From Methylobacterium sp. PvR107 (GTDB lineage: Bacteria; Pseudomonadota; Alphaproteobacteria; Rhizobiales; Beijerinckiaceae), in assembly GCF_017833295.1 (NCBI RefSeq), contig NZ_JAFIBW010000001.1, positions 5,270,001 to 5,334,000 on the forward strand: a stretch of DNA of 64,000 nucleotides, given 5' to 3'. The position numbers and the translations under genes are program-made. The notes beneath the pieces were generated by a model. The model was not told the origin of the DNA. It searched no databases and saw nothing but the letters and a program-made list of their open reading frames with translations. Positions within the stretch are counted from its first letter, which is position 1. Each line of letters begins with the position of its first letter. Of this stretch, positions 28,222 through 37,710 are shown one piece after another.

Positions 28222-28488
28222 ATGATGCGAGATCGCCTCACCGTGGACAAGCCCGAGACGACCGAGTGCGCGCTTCTTCTCACCGACGGAACGCCCCATC
28301 TCAGAAAGGCGAATTCCTCGCGCGGATCGCAGGGCTTCGAGGCGGTGAATTCTTTGCGCCTGCTCGGACGCTGGATGCGGATGATCACCATCCGCAACCA
28401 ATCCTGCGTGCCGATGGCCTATCGCGAATTCGACGACGACGGACGGATGAAGGAACTGGCCGCCGATATCGGTCTTGCGAAGCCCTGA
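28222..28488 (+). pseudogene. arsH: Fragment of arsH (NADPH-FMN oxidoreductase)
   Basis: An 88-codon frame. Residues ~34-77 ([23 protein letters not shown], then [19 protein letters not shown]) match the conserved C-terminal part of ArsH, whose usual text is GSQSFNAVN...[15 protein letters not shown]. The ~130 residues before this, with the flavin-binding part, and the following SSYYDR helix are missing, and the frame ends in unrelated residues. It is divergent from arsR, the common arsH position. Identified from motif memory only. Confidence 0.7.
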
Positions 28489-28694
28489 CGGACGCCTCAC
28501 GGATCCGGCTTTGCTTGAGCGGAGAGGCCGTTTGCAGCCGGCGCGGGCTACTCGACCGGCGGCGTGGCCCTAGCTAGCGCAGCGATCGGCCGGCCACGTT
28601 GGTCGCCTCCCGATGCCGTCCAGGGACGGCCGGTCATGTCCGTATCCGCTGAGGGCGCCGTGGAAGCCCTCACCGACAGAGGGATCGTCGCCCG

Positions 28695-29135
28695 ATGGAA
28701 TTTCTGCACACCATGGTCCGGGTCGCCGATCTCGACCGTGCGCTCGCCTTCTACGTCGACACGTTCGGCCTTCAGGAGGTGCGCCGCGTCGAGAACGAGA
28801 AGGGCCGCTTCACCCTCGTCTTCCTGGCCGCCCCCGGGGACGCCGAGCGGGCGAAGGAGACGAGGTCGCCCCTCGTCGAGCTGACCTACAACTGGGATTC
28901 GGAAACCTACACAGGCGGCCGCAACTTCGGTCATCTCGCCTATCAGGTCGACGACATCTACGCCTTCTGCAGCCGGTTGCAGGAGAAGGGCGTCACCATC
29001 AACCGCCCGCCACGCGACGGCTACATGGCCTTCGTGAAGTCACCCGACGGCATCTCGATTGAGATCCTCCAGAAGGGCGGCGCGAAGGCGCCGCAGGAGC
29101 CGTGGGTGTCGATGGAGAATACAGGGACCTGGTAA
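28695..29135 (+). CDS. gloA: Lactoylglutathione lyase (glyoxalase I)
   Basis: 146 residues. GloA isomerises the methylglyoxal-glutathione adduct to S-lactoylglutathione. The metal ligands of the Ni/Zn glyoxalases are present: His5 (MEFLHTMVRV), Glu62 (PLVELTYNW), His80 (NFGHLAYQVDD) and Glu123 (GISIEILQK). The glutathione-site segment NWDSETYTGGRNFGH is conserved. Methylglyoxal detoxification fits a methylotroph, but the enzyme is widespread. RNase P RNA follows on the same strand. Confidence 0.95.
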   Translation: MEFLHTMVRVADLDRALAFYVDTFGLQEVRRVENEKGRFTLVFLAAPGDAERAKETRSPLVELTYNWDSETYTGGRNFGHLAYQVDDIYAFCSRLQEKGVTINRPPRDGYMAFVKSPDGISIEILQKGGAKAPQEPWVSMENTGTW

Positions 29136-29177
29136 CCGGCCTTGACCCGGACGGCAGCGCGGGCGCATCTGCCCGCG

Positions 29178-29577
<400 letters not shown>

Positions 29578-29995
29578 ACCAGCTCTTAAAACAAGTGTAC
29601 CGCCAGTGTCTTACAGGCGGTGCGAGTGAAGTGTCCGGAGGTCGATTCAGGCCAAATTTCCGGCCCGGCGAAAACCTTCGGTTAACCTTGCCGGGTTCAG
29701 ATCGGATCGCGCCGCAGCGCCAGGCTTGTGCGTTGACGATCCTCCGAGGCCCATGATACCCGGCATCCTCCCGTCATCGGCGTGTATCGGATCGCCGGGC
29801 GCACCCTGCCTCAGTGCAGGTCCCGTCCGTGGGCGGCGTCTTGCGCGCTCCGAAACCGATGCCGTTCCCGTCACGCGCGCCGCGTTCGCGCGGCCCGGCC
29901 CAGGGCATCATGAGACGCACGAGCCGCATCCGCGACCGGCACCCCGGTGCGCGTCGACATCCCGCCCCGGATTGTGGCCCACGGCGGAGGCGCCC
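29578..29995. other. Gap between rnpB and rsmH without a supported gene
   Basis: About 418 bases. It starts with AT-richer sequence and a dyad accgcc/ggcggt (29599-29604 with 29616-29621) that could end rnpB, though no T-run follows. The promoter of the cell-division operon must lie here. I find no mraZ, which often precedes rsmH; frames here look random (Pro/Arg-rich). Confidence 0.6.
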
Positions 29996-31081
29996 ATGAT
30001 CCGCCGACGCCCTTCGGCCGAGCTTCCGGCATCCGCGCGGCGCGGTGGCACCGATCCCGAGGCAGCGCCCCCATCGGCTCAGCCGCACGTGCCGGTGCTG
30101 CTCGACGAGGTGGTCACGACGCTCAGCACCGACGGTGGACTGGCCGTCGACGGCACGTTCGGAGCGGGCGGTTACACGCGCGCCCTGCTGGATCGCGATC
30201 CGGCCCTGCAGGTCGTGGCGATCGACCGCGATCCCACGGCGATCTCCGCCGGTCAGAGCTTGGTCGCTGAGTCGCGAGGGCGCCTCCGCCTGCTCGCGGG
30301 CCGCTTCGGCAACCTCGACACGCTCCTCGCCGAGGCCGGCGCGACGCAGGCCGATCAGGTGGTGCTCGACATCGGCGTCTCGTCGATGCAGCTCGACGTG
30401 CCGGAGCGCGGGTTCTCGTTCCGCAACGACGGCCCCCTCGACATGCGCATGGGCGGCGACGGCCCGAGCGCGGCGGACCTCGTTAACGAATCTGACGAGA
30501 CGGCGCTTGCCGACATCATCTACCATTACGGCGAGGAGCGGCGCTCGCGCGCCGTGGCGCGGGCGATCCATGAGGCGCGCCGCCGCAGCCGGATCGCGAC
30601 CACCGCGCAGCTCGCCGAACTGGTGGCCGGCGTGGTCCGGGCTGAACCTGGCAGCCACATTCATCCGGCGACCCGGACCTTCCAGGGCCTGCGCATCGCG
30701 GTGAACGACGAGCTCGGCGAGCTGGTGCGCGCCCTGCACGCGGCCGAGCGGGTGCTCAGGCCCGGCGGCCGTCTCGCCGTCGTGACGTTCCACTCGCTCG
30801 AGGATCGGATCGTCAAGCAGTTCTTCGCGGCCCGCAGCGGCCGCTCCGCGCAGGGATCGCGTCACCTGCCAGGCGCTCCGGCCGAGGTGGTCCGCAGCTT
30901 CAACCTCGTGACCAAGGGTCCTCTGCTGCCGGGCGAGGCCGAGACCGCGCGCAACCCGCGCGCCCGCTCGGCCAAGCTGCGCGCGGCGGAGCGGACGGAG
31001 TCCGACGTGCCCGAGCCGTTGGCGGCGCTGACCGCCCTGGCGAGCCTTCCCGAAGCTGCCCGCGGGGGCCATCGCCGATGA
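29996..31081 (+). CDS. rsmH: 16S rRNA (cytosine(1402)-N4)-methyltransferase
   Basis: 361 residues from the ATG at 29996, preceded by GGAGG with six bases spacing; the frame is open further upstream but that text is not RsmH-like. [27 protein letters not shown] (SAM site), [26 protein letters not shown] and [22 protein letters not shown] are standard RsmH/MraW motifs. First gene of the division and cell-wall cluster; its stop overlaps ftsL as ATGA. Confidence 0.96.
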   Translation: MIRRRPSAELPASARRGGTDPEAAPPSAQPHVPVLLDEVVTTLSTDGGLAVDGTFGAGGYTRALLDRDPALQVVAIDRDPTAISAGQSLVAESRGRLRLLAGRFGNLDTLLAEAGATQADQVVLDIGVSSMQLDVPERGFSFRNDGPLDMRMGGDGPSAADLVNESDETALADIIYHYGEERRSRAVARAIHEARRRSRIATTAQLAELVAGVVRAEPGSHIHPATRTFQGLRIAVNDELGELVRALHAAERVLRPGGRLAVVTFHSLEDRIVKQFFAARSGRSAQGSRHLPGAPAEVVRSFNLVTKGPLLPGEAETARNPRARSAKLRAAERTESDVPEPLAALTALASLPEAARGGHRR

Positions 31082-31491
31082 TCCGCCTCCTGAACCTTCT
31101 GGCCGTGGCCGGCCTCGTGGCCTCGGCGATCTACGCCTACTCGATCAAGTACGACACGCTCTACCAGGGCGGACAGGTGTCGAAGCTGCAGACCGCCCTG
31201 CACGCGGAGCGGCAGGCGATCGCGGTGCTCCGCGCCGAATGGCAGCTTCTGACCCGGCCCGATCGTCTGCAGGCGGCGGTCGACAAGCACCTGGCCCTGG
31301 AGCCGATCGGTACGAGCCACCTGGCGCGCCTCTCGGACCTGCCCGCCCGTCCGGAGCGCGGCGACGAGATCGGCCGGCTGCTCGCGGCGACCGCGACGCC
31401 CAAGGACAAGGGTGCGATCGAGCCGCGCACCACCGGCTCGATCACCCGCACCGTCACCACGACCCGCACCCCGACGACGGCTTCGAGGTAG
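31078..31491 (+). CDS. ftsL: Cell division protein FtsL
   Basis: 137 residues: a single membrane helix at the N-terminus ([22 protein letters not shown]), a periplasmic leucine-zipper-like coiled coil (residues ~30-65) and a disordered Thr/Arg-rich tail. FtsL is a small bitopic divisome protein acting with FtsB and FtsQ to activate FtsWI. Identification rests on topology and the invariant place between rsmH and ftsI; sequence conservation of FtsL is low. Starts within the rsmH stop. Confidence 0.88.
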   Translation: MIRLLNLLAVAGLVASAIYAYSIKYDTLYQGGQVSKLQTALHAERQAIAVLRAEWQLLTRPDRLQAAVDKHLALEPIGTSHLARLSDLPARPERGDEIGRLLAATATPKDKGAIEPRTTGSITRTVTTTRTPTTASR

Positions 31492-31497
31492 TCTCCC

Positions 31498-33402
31498 GTG
31501 TCCGAAGACGCCGACCAGATCGCATACGCGGCAGCCGAGACGCAGGCGGCCGAAGCGCATGTTCCGGAACACGAAGCCGCCCTGCTGGAAGCGGCGGCGC
31601 TGGCGCATGCCGCGAACGCGCCGCGCCTCCTCGAAGAGGACGCGGTCGTCCCCGTGGATCGGGCCGAGCGGGCCAAGGCGTTCCTGCGCAGCATGTTCCG
31701 GCTGGCCATCGAGCGGTCGCACATGCGCGTCGCCCTGGTCGGCTTGGTCTTCGTCGGCGTCTTCGGGACGATCTCGGCCAAGCTCCTGATGATGGCGATC
31801 TTCGGTGAGCCGCCCAGCCAGGAGCACAGGGTCGCGGCCGCGTCCTCGACGGCGTTCCGGCCGGACATCGTCGACCGCAACGGCGAGATCCTGGCCACCG
31901 ACATCCGCACGGTCTCGGTCTTCGCCGAGCCCGGGAACATCTACGACAAGGACGAGGCGGTGGAGTTGCTCACCGCGGTCCTGCCGGAACTCAACGCCAC
32001 CGAGCTGCGGGCCAAGCTGGCGTCGCGCAAGGGCCGGAGCGGCGCCGGCTTCGTCTGGGTCAAGCGCGAGCTGACGCCGAAGCAGCAGGCCGAGGTCCAC
32101 AGGCTCGGCATCCCCGGCATCGGCTTCCTGCCCGACCACAAGCGGGTCTATCCGAACGGCGTCGCCGCCGCCCACATCCTGGGAGCGACCAATCTCGACG
32201 GCATCGGCATCGCCGGGATGGAGAAATACATCGATTCCACCGGCCTCCAGGCGCTCAACAGCTTCGGGCTGGTCAGCAAGCAGGCCGACCTGAAGCCGGT
32301 GCAGCTCTCGCTCGACCTGCGCGCGCAGTTCGCCGTACGCGACGAGCTGGCCTGGGGCATCGACCACTTCAAGGCCAAGGCCGGCGCCTCGATGATCCTC
32401 GACGTCAAGACCGGCGAGGTCATCGCGCTCGTGTCCATGCCGGATTTCGACCCGAACGATCCGAAGGACGCGCTCTCGCCCGACCGGATCAACCGGATGA
32501 ATGTCGGCGTCTACGAGATGGGTTCGACCTTCAAGGCGATGACGCTCGCCATGGCGCTCGATTCCGGCAAGTACAACGTCAACTCGACCTTCGACACACG
32601 CGGCGGCGTGCTGAACTGGGGCCGGCAGAAGATCCACGAGTACCACGGCACCAACCGCGTCATCACCATGCCGGAGGTGTTCACCCACTCGTCGAACATC
32701 GGCTCGGCCAAGATGGCGCTCGGCGTGGGCGTGCCCGGCCACAAGGCCTTCCTGAAGAAGATGGGCCTGCTCGACCGGCTGCGCACCGAGCTGCCGGAGA
32801 GCGCGGCGCCGATCGTCCCGTCGCGCTGGACCGAGATCAACACGATCACCATCGCGTTCGGTCACGGCATCGCGGTGGCGCCGATCCAGGCGGCGGCCGC
32901 GGTGGCGGCCATCGCCAACGGCGGCGACCTGATCACCCCGACCTTCCTGAAGGCGAACCCCGACGACAAGGCGCGCGCCACGCACGTGCTCTCGTCCCAG
33001 ACCTCCGAGGCGATGCGCTACATCATGCGCCTTAACGCCGCCGAGGGCTCGGCCAAGAAGGCGGCAATCCCGTACTACTTCGTCGGCGGCAAGACCGGCA
33101 CGGCCGAGAAGGTGATCGGCGGCCGCTACATCCACAACCGCCTGTTCACGACGTTCATGGCGGCGGCGCCGATGAACGACCCGAAGTACTTGTTCGTCAC
33201 GATCATGGACGAGCCGCAGGGCCTGCCCGAATCTGGCGGCTACGCGACGGCGGCCTGGAACTCCGGCGTGGTCACCGGCAAGGTGATCGAGCGGGTGGCG
33301 CCGATCCTGGGCCTGCCGCCGCAATTCGAGCCGCCGGTGAGGCCGTTCCCGCAGATGGTCAAGCTCAACGCCTACCACATCAACCAGCTCGGCGGCCCGT
33401 GA
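31498..33402 (+). CDS. ftsI: Penicillin-binding protein 3 (division transpeptidase FtsI)
   Basis: 634 residues beginning at a GTG six bases after the ftsL stop. A ~75-residue acidic cytoplasmic tail precedes the membrane helix (about 77-99). The class B PBP dimerisation domain follows (RPDIVDRNGEILATDI), then the transpeptidase with STFK (343-346), SSN (398-400) and KTG (532-534). It cross-links septal peptidoglycan. The N-terminal tail is longer than in E. coli. Confidence 0.95.
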   Translation: MSEDADQIAYAAAETQAAEAHVPEHEAALLEAAALAHAANAPRLLEEDAVVPVDRAERAKAFLRSMFRLAIERSHMRVALVGLVFVGVFGTISAKLLMMAIFGEPPSQEHRVAAASSTAFRPDIVDRNGEILATDIRTVSVFAEPGNIYDKDEAVELLTAVLPELNATELRAKLASRKGRSGAGFVWVKRELTPKQQAEVHRLGIPGIGFLPDHKRVYPNGVAAAHILGATNLDGIGIAGMEKYIDSTGLQALNSFGLVSKQADLKPVQLSLDLRAQFAVRDELAWGIDHFKAKAGASMILDVKTGEVIALVSMPDFDPNDPKDALSPDRINRMNVGVYEMGSTFKAMTLAMALDSGKYNVNSTFDTRGGVLNWGRQKIHEYHGTNRVITMPEVFTHSSNIGSAKMALGVGVPGHKAFLKKMGLLDRLRTELPESAAPIVPSRWTEINTITIAFGHGIAVAPIQAAAAVAAIANGGDLITPTFLKANPDDKARATHVLSSQTSEAMRYIMRLNAAEGSAKKAAIPYYFVGGKTGTAEKVIGGRYIHNRLFTTFMAAAPMNDPKYLFVTIMDEPQGLPESGGYATAAWNSGVVTGKVIERVAPILGLPPQFEPPVRPFPQMVKLNAYHINQLGGP

Positions 33403-33412
33403 TGGTGGCATC

Positions 33413-34870
33413 ATGAGCGCGCGGCTCGCCGATCTGTTCCCGGAGGCCGCCGGAACGGCCGCCGACCTGACGGTCTCGGACCTGACCGCCGACAGCCGGC
33501 AGGTCGCCACCGGCACGGTGTTCGTAGCCGTGCCGGGCACCAAGGCCGACGGTCGCCGCTTCGCCGCGCAGGCCGCCAACCGCGGCGCGGTGGCGGTGGC
33601 GGGGGAGGGGACGCGCCCCACCGATCTGCCCGGTGCAGTCGCCTGGATCGCGGTGGCGGACGCGCGCCGGTCCCTGGCCCTCGCGGCGGCGCGGCTTGCC
33701 GGCCGGCAGCCCGACACCGTGGTGGCCGTGACCGGCACTGCCGGCAAGAGTTCGGTGGCCGACTTCGTCCGCCAGATCCTGGCACGCCTCGGCCGCGAGG
33801 CCGCGAGCCTCGGCACTGTCGGGATCGTCACGAACCGCGGCGCGCAATATGGCTCGCTCACCACCCCGGATCCGGTGACGCTGCACCGGACGCTGGCGCA
33901 GCTCGCCGCGGACGGCATCACCGACCTCGCCATGGAAGCGTCGTCGCACGGGATCGAGCAGCGCCGTCTCGACGGCGTGCGGCTCGACGCCGCGGGCTTC
34001 ACCAACCTCGGGCGGGACCACCTCGACTACCACCCCACCATCGAGGATTACCTCGCGGCCAAGCTGCGCCTGTTCACTGATTTGCTGCCGCCCGGCTGCC
34101 CGGCGATCGTGAATGCCGACGGCGCCTATGCTGACCGGGCGATCGCCGCGGCAGAGAACTCCGGGCGGCCGGTCCGGACCGTCGGTCGCGGCGGCCGGGA
34201 TCTGCACGTCGAGTCGGTCCGGACGGAGGGATTCGCGCAGGCCGTACGCCTCGTCTTTCAGGGTCGGGCCCGGGAGCTCCGCCTGCCGCTCGTCGGGGAA
34301 TTCCAGGTCGAGAACGCCCTGGTGGCGGCCGGCCTCGCCCTCGCGACCCCAGCGGGCGCCGCCGATCCCGACGGCGTCTTCGCGGCTCTCGACCATCTCA
34401 CCGGCGTGCCCGGCCGCATGGAGCGGATCGGCGAGGCCCGTGGCGGGCTCTGCCTCGTCGACTACGCCCACAAACCCGAGGCGCTGGAGAGCGTGCTGAC
34501 CGCGCTCCGCCCGTTCGCCTCCGGCCGCCTGATCGTGGTGTTCGGCTGCGGCGGCGACCGTGACCGGGGCAAGCGGCCGCTGATGGGCGCGATCGCGCAG
34601 CGCCTCGCCGACACCGTGATCGTGACGGACGACAATCCGCGCACCGAGGAGGCCGCCGCGATCCGCCGGGCGATCCTCGACGCCGCGCCGGGCGCGGAGG
34701 AGATCGGCGACCGCGCCGAGGCGATCCGCAGCGCCGTGCGGCGCCTCCAGTCCGGCGACGTGCTGGTCGTGGCCGGCAAGGGTCATGAAACCGGCCAGAT
34801 CGTGGGGGATCGGACGCTGCCGTTCTCGGACCACGAGGTCCTGCGCGCGGCGATCACCGAGGCGACCTGA
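33413..34870 (+). CDS. murE: UDP-MurNAc-tripeptide synthetase (meso-diaminopimelate adding)
   Basis: 485 residues. ATP-dependent ligase adding the third amino acid to UDP-MurNAc-L-Ala-D-Glu. The ATP loop is AVTGTAGKSSVADF, and the DDNPRTE motif near the C-terminus is the mark of enzymes that use meso-diaminopimelate rather than lysine. The carbamylated-lysine region is present (IEDYLAAKLRLF). In the expected order after ftsI and 19 bases ahead of murF. Confidence 0.96.
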   Translation: MSARLADLFPEAAGTAADLTVSDLTADSRQVATGTVFVAVPGTKADGRRFAAQAANRGAVAVAGEGTRPTDLPGAVAWIAVADARRSLALAAARLAGRQPDTVVAVTGTAGKSSVADFVRQILARLGREAASLGTVGIVTNRGAQYGSLTTPDPVTLHRTLAQLAADGITDLAMEASSHGIEQRRLDGVRLDAAGFTNLGRDHLDYHPTIEDYLAAKLRLFTDLLPPGCPAIVNADGAYADRAIAAAENSGRPVRTVGRGGRDLHVESVRTEGFAQAVRLVFQGRARELRLPLVGEFQVENALVAAGLALATPAGAADPDGVFAALDHLTGVPGRMERIGEARGGLCLVDYAHKPEALESVLTALRPFASGRLIVVFGCGGDRDRGKRPLMGAIAQRLADTVIVTDDNPRTEEAAAIRRAILDAAPGAEEIGDRAEAIRSAVRRLQSGDVLVVAGKGHETGQIVGDRTLPFSDHEVLRAAITEAT

Positions 34871-34889
34871 GGGTGACCGGGGGCTGACC

Positions 34890-36341
34890 ATGACCGCACT
34901 CTGGACGCGGGAGGAACTCGAAGCCGCGACGGGCGGGCGCCTGATCGGCGCCGAGCGCCCGATCGGCGGCGCCTCGATCGACACCCGCACGCTTCAGCCC
35001 GGCGACCTGTTCTTCGCCATCCAAGGCGATGCCCGCGATGGCCACGACTTCGTCGCCGACGCCCTCGGCCGCGGCGCCGGCGCCGCAGTGGTGGCCGAGG
35101 CCCGCGCCGACGGCCTCGCGCCGCATGGCCCCGTTCTGGCGGTGCCGGAGATGGGTCCGGACCCGGTGCTGACGGCGATGACCCGGCTCGGGGCGGCGGC
35201 CCGCACCCGCACGGAGGCCCAGGTCGTGGCTGTGACCGGCTCGGTCGGCAAGACCGGGACCAAGGAGGCGCTCCGGCACGTGCTCTCCGGGCAGGGCGAG
35301 ACCCACGCCTCGGCGGCCTCCTACAACAACCACTGGGGCGTGCCCCTGACGCTGGCGCGGATGCCGCGAGCCACGCGCTACGGCGTGTTCGAGATCGGCA
35401 TGAATCACGCGGCCGAGATCGTGCCGCTCACCGCCCAGGTCCGGCCCGACATCGCGCTGATCACCAGGATCGCGCCCGCCCATATCGAGCATTTCGCCTC
35501 GCTCGCGGCGATCGCCGACGCCAAGGGCGAGATCTTCTCCGGGCTCCGGCCCGGCGGCGTGGCGATCATCAACCGCGACGTCCAGCATTTCGACCGGCTC
35601 GCCGCCCACGCGCAGGCCTCCCGGGCGGGACGGGTTGTCACCTTCGGCGAGCACCCGGAAGCCGACGTGCGCGCCCTGAAGATCGTGCTCCGCCCCGATC
35701 TGTCGGTCGTCGATGCGCTCGTGATGGGCCAGCCCGTCACCTACAAGCTCGGCACGGCCGGCCGGCACGCGGCGCTGAATTCGCTGGGCGTCATGGCGGT
35801 GGTCCACAGCCTCGGGGCCGACCTCGCCCGCGCCGCCCTGTCGATGGGCGGCCTGACGCCGCCGGCGGGGCGCGGCGAGCGCACCGCCCTCGAGATCGGC
35901 GGCGGCACCGCCTACTTGGTGGACGAGAGCTACAACGCCAATCCCGTGGCGGTCCGGGCGGCGCTCGCGACGCTCGCGGGGATCGAGACCGGGCCCCGCG
36001 GCCGCCGTATCGCGGTTCTGGGCGACATGCTGGAGCTGGGCGCCTCCGCCCCCGACCTGCATCGCAATCTCGCCGACGACATCGAGGCGGCCCGGATCGA
36101 CCTCGTCTTCGCGGCCGGCCCGCTGATGCGCCACCTGTTCGAGGCCCTGCCGGTGAGCCGCCGCGGCGCCGTGGCGGATACGTCCGCGGACCTGCTGGAG
36201 CCGCTCGCCCGGTCGCTCCGGTCCGGCGATGCCGTGATGGTCAAAGGATCGAACGGCAGCCGCATGGGCCGGATTGTCGAGGCCCTGAAAGCCCGCTACG
36301 CCGTCGACGAGGCGCGGCGCGCCCTGGCGACGGCCCCCTGA
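34890..36341 (+). CDS. murF: UDP-MurNAc-tripeptide D-alanyl-D-alanine ligase
   Basis: 483 residues from the ATG at 34890 (MTALWTREELEAATGG); the frame extends upstream into murE but the family starts here. ATP loop AVTGSVGKTGTKEALRH, then SYNNHWGVPLTL, EIGMNHAAEI and DESYNANPVAVRAAL are typical MurF motifs. It completes the UDP-MurNAc-pentapeptide in the cytoplasm. mraY follows after 77 bases. Confidence 0.96.
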   Translation: MTALWTREELEAATGGRLIGAERPIGGASIDTRTLQPGDLFFAIQGDARDGHDFVADALGRGAGAAVVAEARADGLAPHGPVLAVPEMGPDPVLTAMTRLGAAARTRTEAQVVAVTGSVGKTGTKEALRHVLSGQGETHASAASYNNHWGVPLTLARMPRATRYGVFEIGMNHAAEIVPLTAQVRPDIALITRIAPAHIEHFASLAAIADAKGEIFSGLRPGGVAIINRDVQHFDRLAAHAQASRAGRVVTFGEHPEADVRALKIVLRPDLSVVDALVMGQPVTYKLGTAGRHAALNSLGVMAVVHSLGADLARAALSMGGLTPPAGRGERTALEIGGGTAYLVDESYNANPVAVRAALATLAGIETGPRGRRIAVLGDMLELGASAPDLHRNLADDIEAARIDLVFAAGPLMRHLFEALPVSRRGAVADTSADLLEPLARSLRSGDAVMVKGSNGSRMGRIVEALKARYAVDEARRALATAP

Positions 36342-36418
36342 CTGGCAGGCCCGCGCGTTCGAAGCGCGCGGTGCAGCCCCCCGAAACCTGCGCCTGAATA
36401 AAGGGGCCGAGCGCCCGA

Positions 36419-37504
36419 ATGCTGTACCTTCTCTCGGACCTGAGCAGCAGCTTCACGCCGCTCAACGTGTTCCGCTACATCACCTTCCGCACCGGCGGCG
36501 CGCTGTTTACGGCGGGCCTGTTCGTGTTCTGGTTCGGACCCTGGATCATCTCCCTGCTGCGCCTCCGCCAGGGCAAGGGCCAGCCGATCCGCGAGGACGG
36601 CCCCCAGACCCACCTGCTGACCAAGCGCGGCACGCCGACAATGGGCGGGCTGATGATCCTGGCGGGCGCCATCGTGGCGATCCTGCTCTGGGCCAACCCG
36701 CGCAACCACTATGTCTGGGTGACGCTGACGGTCACCCTCGGCTTCGGGGCGATCGGCTTCTACGACGATTACCTCAAGGTCACGAAGCAGTCGCACAAGG
36801 GGTTCTCGGGCAAGTTCCGGCTGTCGCTGGAGGCGATGATCGCCATCGCGGCCTGCACAATCATCTCGGTCTACTCGCCCGCCGCTTTGCAGAACCAGCT
36901 CGCCTTCCCGGTCTTCAAGGACGCGCTCCTCAATCTCGGCTGGTTCTACGCCCTGTTCGGTGCCTTCGTGATCGTCGGGGCGGGAAATGCCGTCAACATG
37001 ACCGACGGGCTTGACGGGCTTGCCATCGTGCCGGTGATGATCGCCTGCGGCACCTTCGGGTTCATCGCCTACCTGGTCGGCAACTCGTTCACCGCAAGCT
37101 ACCTGCAGGTGAATTACGTGCGCGATTCCGGCGAACTCGCGGTGGTCTGCGGCGCCGTGATCGGCGCCGGGCTCGGCTTCCTGTGGTTCAACGCACCGCC
37201 GGCCCAGATCTTCATGGGCGACACCGGCTCACTGGCGCTCGGCGGCCTGCTCGGCACGATCGCGGTCGCGACGAAGCACGAGATCGTCCTGGCGATCGTC
37301 GGCGGCCTGTTCGTACTGGAAATGATGTCGGTGATCATCCAGGTCGCCTCATTCAAGCTGACCGGCAAGCGGGTGTTCCGCATGGCGCCGATCCACCACC
37401 ATTTCGAGCAGAAGGGCTGGAAGGAGCCACAGGTCGTCATCCGGTTCTGGATCATCGCGGTGATCCTGGCGATGGCCGGTCTGGCGACGCTGAAGCTGCG
37501 CTGA
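36419..37504 (+). CDS. mraY: Phospho-N-acetylmuramoyl-pentapeptide-transferase
   Basis: 361 residues, ten membrane helices. MraY attaches MurNAc-pentapeptide phosphate to undecaprenyl phosphate to form lipid I. Diagnostic motifs: [11 protein letters not shown], the Asp pair in [33 protein letters not shown] and the cytoplasmic HHH motif in [15 protein letters not shown]. An extended inverted repeat lies directly downstream before murD. Confidence 0.97.
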   Translation: MLYLLSDLSSSFTPLNVFRYITFRTGGALFTAGLFVFWFGPWIISLLRLRQGKGQPIREDGPQTHLLTKRGTPTMGGLMILAGAIVAILLWANPRNHYVWVTLTVTLGFGAIGFYDDYLKVTKQSHKGFSGKFRLSLEAMIAIAACTIISVYSPAALQNQLAFPVFKDALLNLGWFYALFGAFVIVGAGNAVNMTDGLDGLAIVPVMIACGTFGFIAYLVGNSFTASYLQVNYVRDSGELAVVCGAVIGAGLGFLWFNAPPAQIFMGDTGSLALGGLLGTIAVATKHEIVLAIVGGLFVLEMMSVIIQVASFKLTGKRVFRMAPIHHHFEQKGWKEPQVVIRFWIIAVILAMAGLATLKLR

Positions 37505-37548
37505 GAAAATGTGATAGAGGGCGATCCGAGAGGACGATCACACCCTCG

Positions 37549-37664
37549 CCCTCATCCTGAGGTGCACCCGTCGAGCAAGTGCCTCGAAGGCGGCTTCCAG
37601 CCGGCTCAGCGATCCCTGGAGGCTTCCTTCGAGGCCCGACGACGCGGGCAGCTCAGGATGAGGG
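37549..37664. repeat. 116-bp long inverted repeat between mraY and murD
   Basis: Outer arms ccctcatcctgag (37549-37561) and ctcaggatgaggg (37652-37664) pair perfectly over 13 bases; inner arms gcctcgaagg (37581-37590) and ccttcgaggc (37626-37635) pair over 10. The whole can fold into one long hairpin. The arm sequence is like a dispersed intergenic repeat I recall from Rhizobiales genomes. It lies inside what is otherwise a tight operon. Confidence 0.85.
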
Positions 37665-37710
37665 TCCGGGTCGGATCGTCCCGGTCCGGCTGCCGCATCC
37701 AGAGTTCCGC

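Noticed and set aside
29599..29621. Hairpin after rnpB as terminator
   Set aside because: Six-base stem with a large loop and no T-run; kept only as a note in the gap description.
30862..34005. 1047-residue minus-strand frame across rsmH, ftsL, ftsI and murE
   Set aside because: Antisense to four certain genes; composition is typical of GC-rich shadow frames.
33380..34990. 536-residue minus-strand frame over murE
   Set aside because: Antisense shadow; murE has all motifs on the plus strand.
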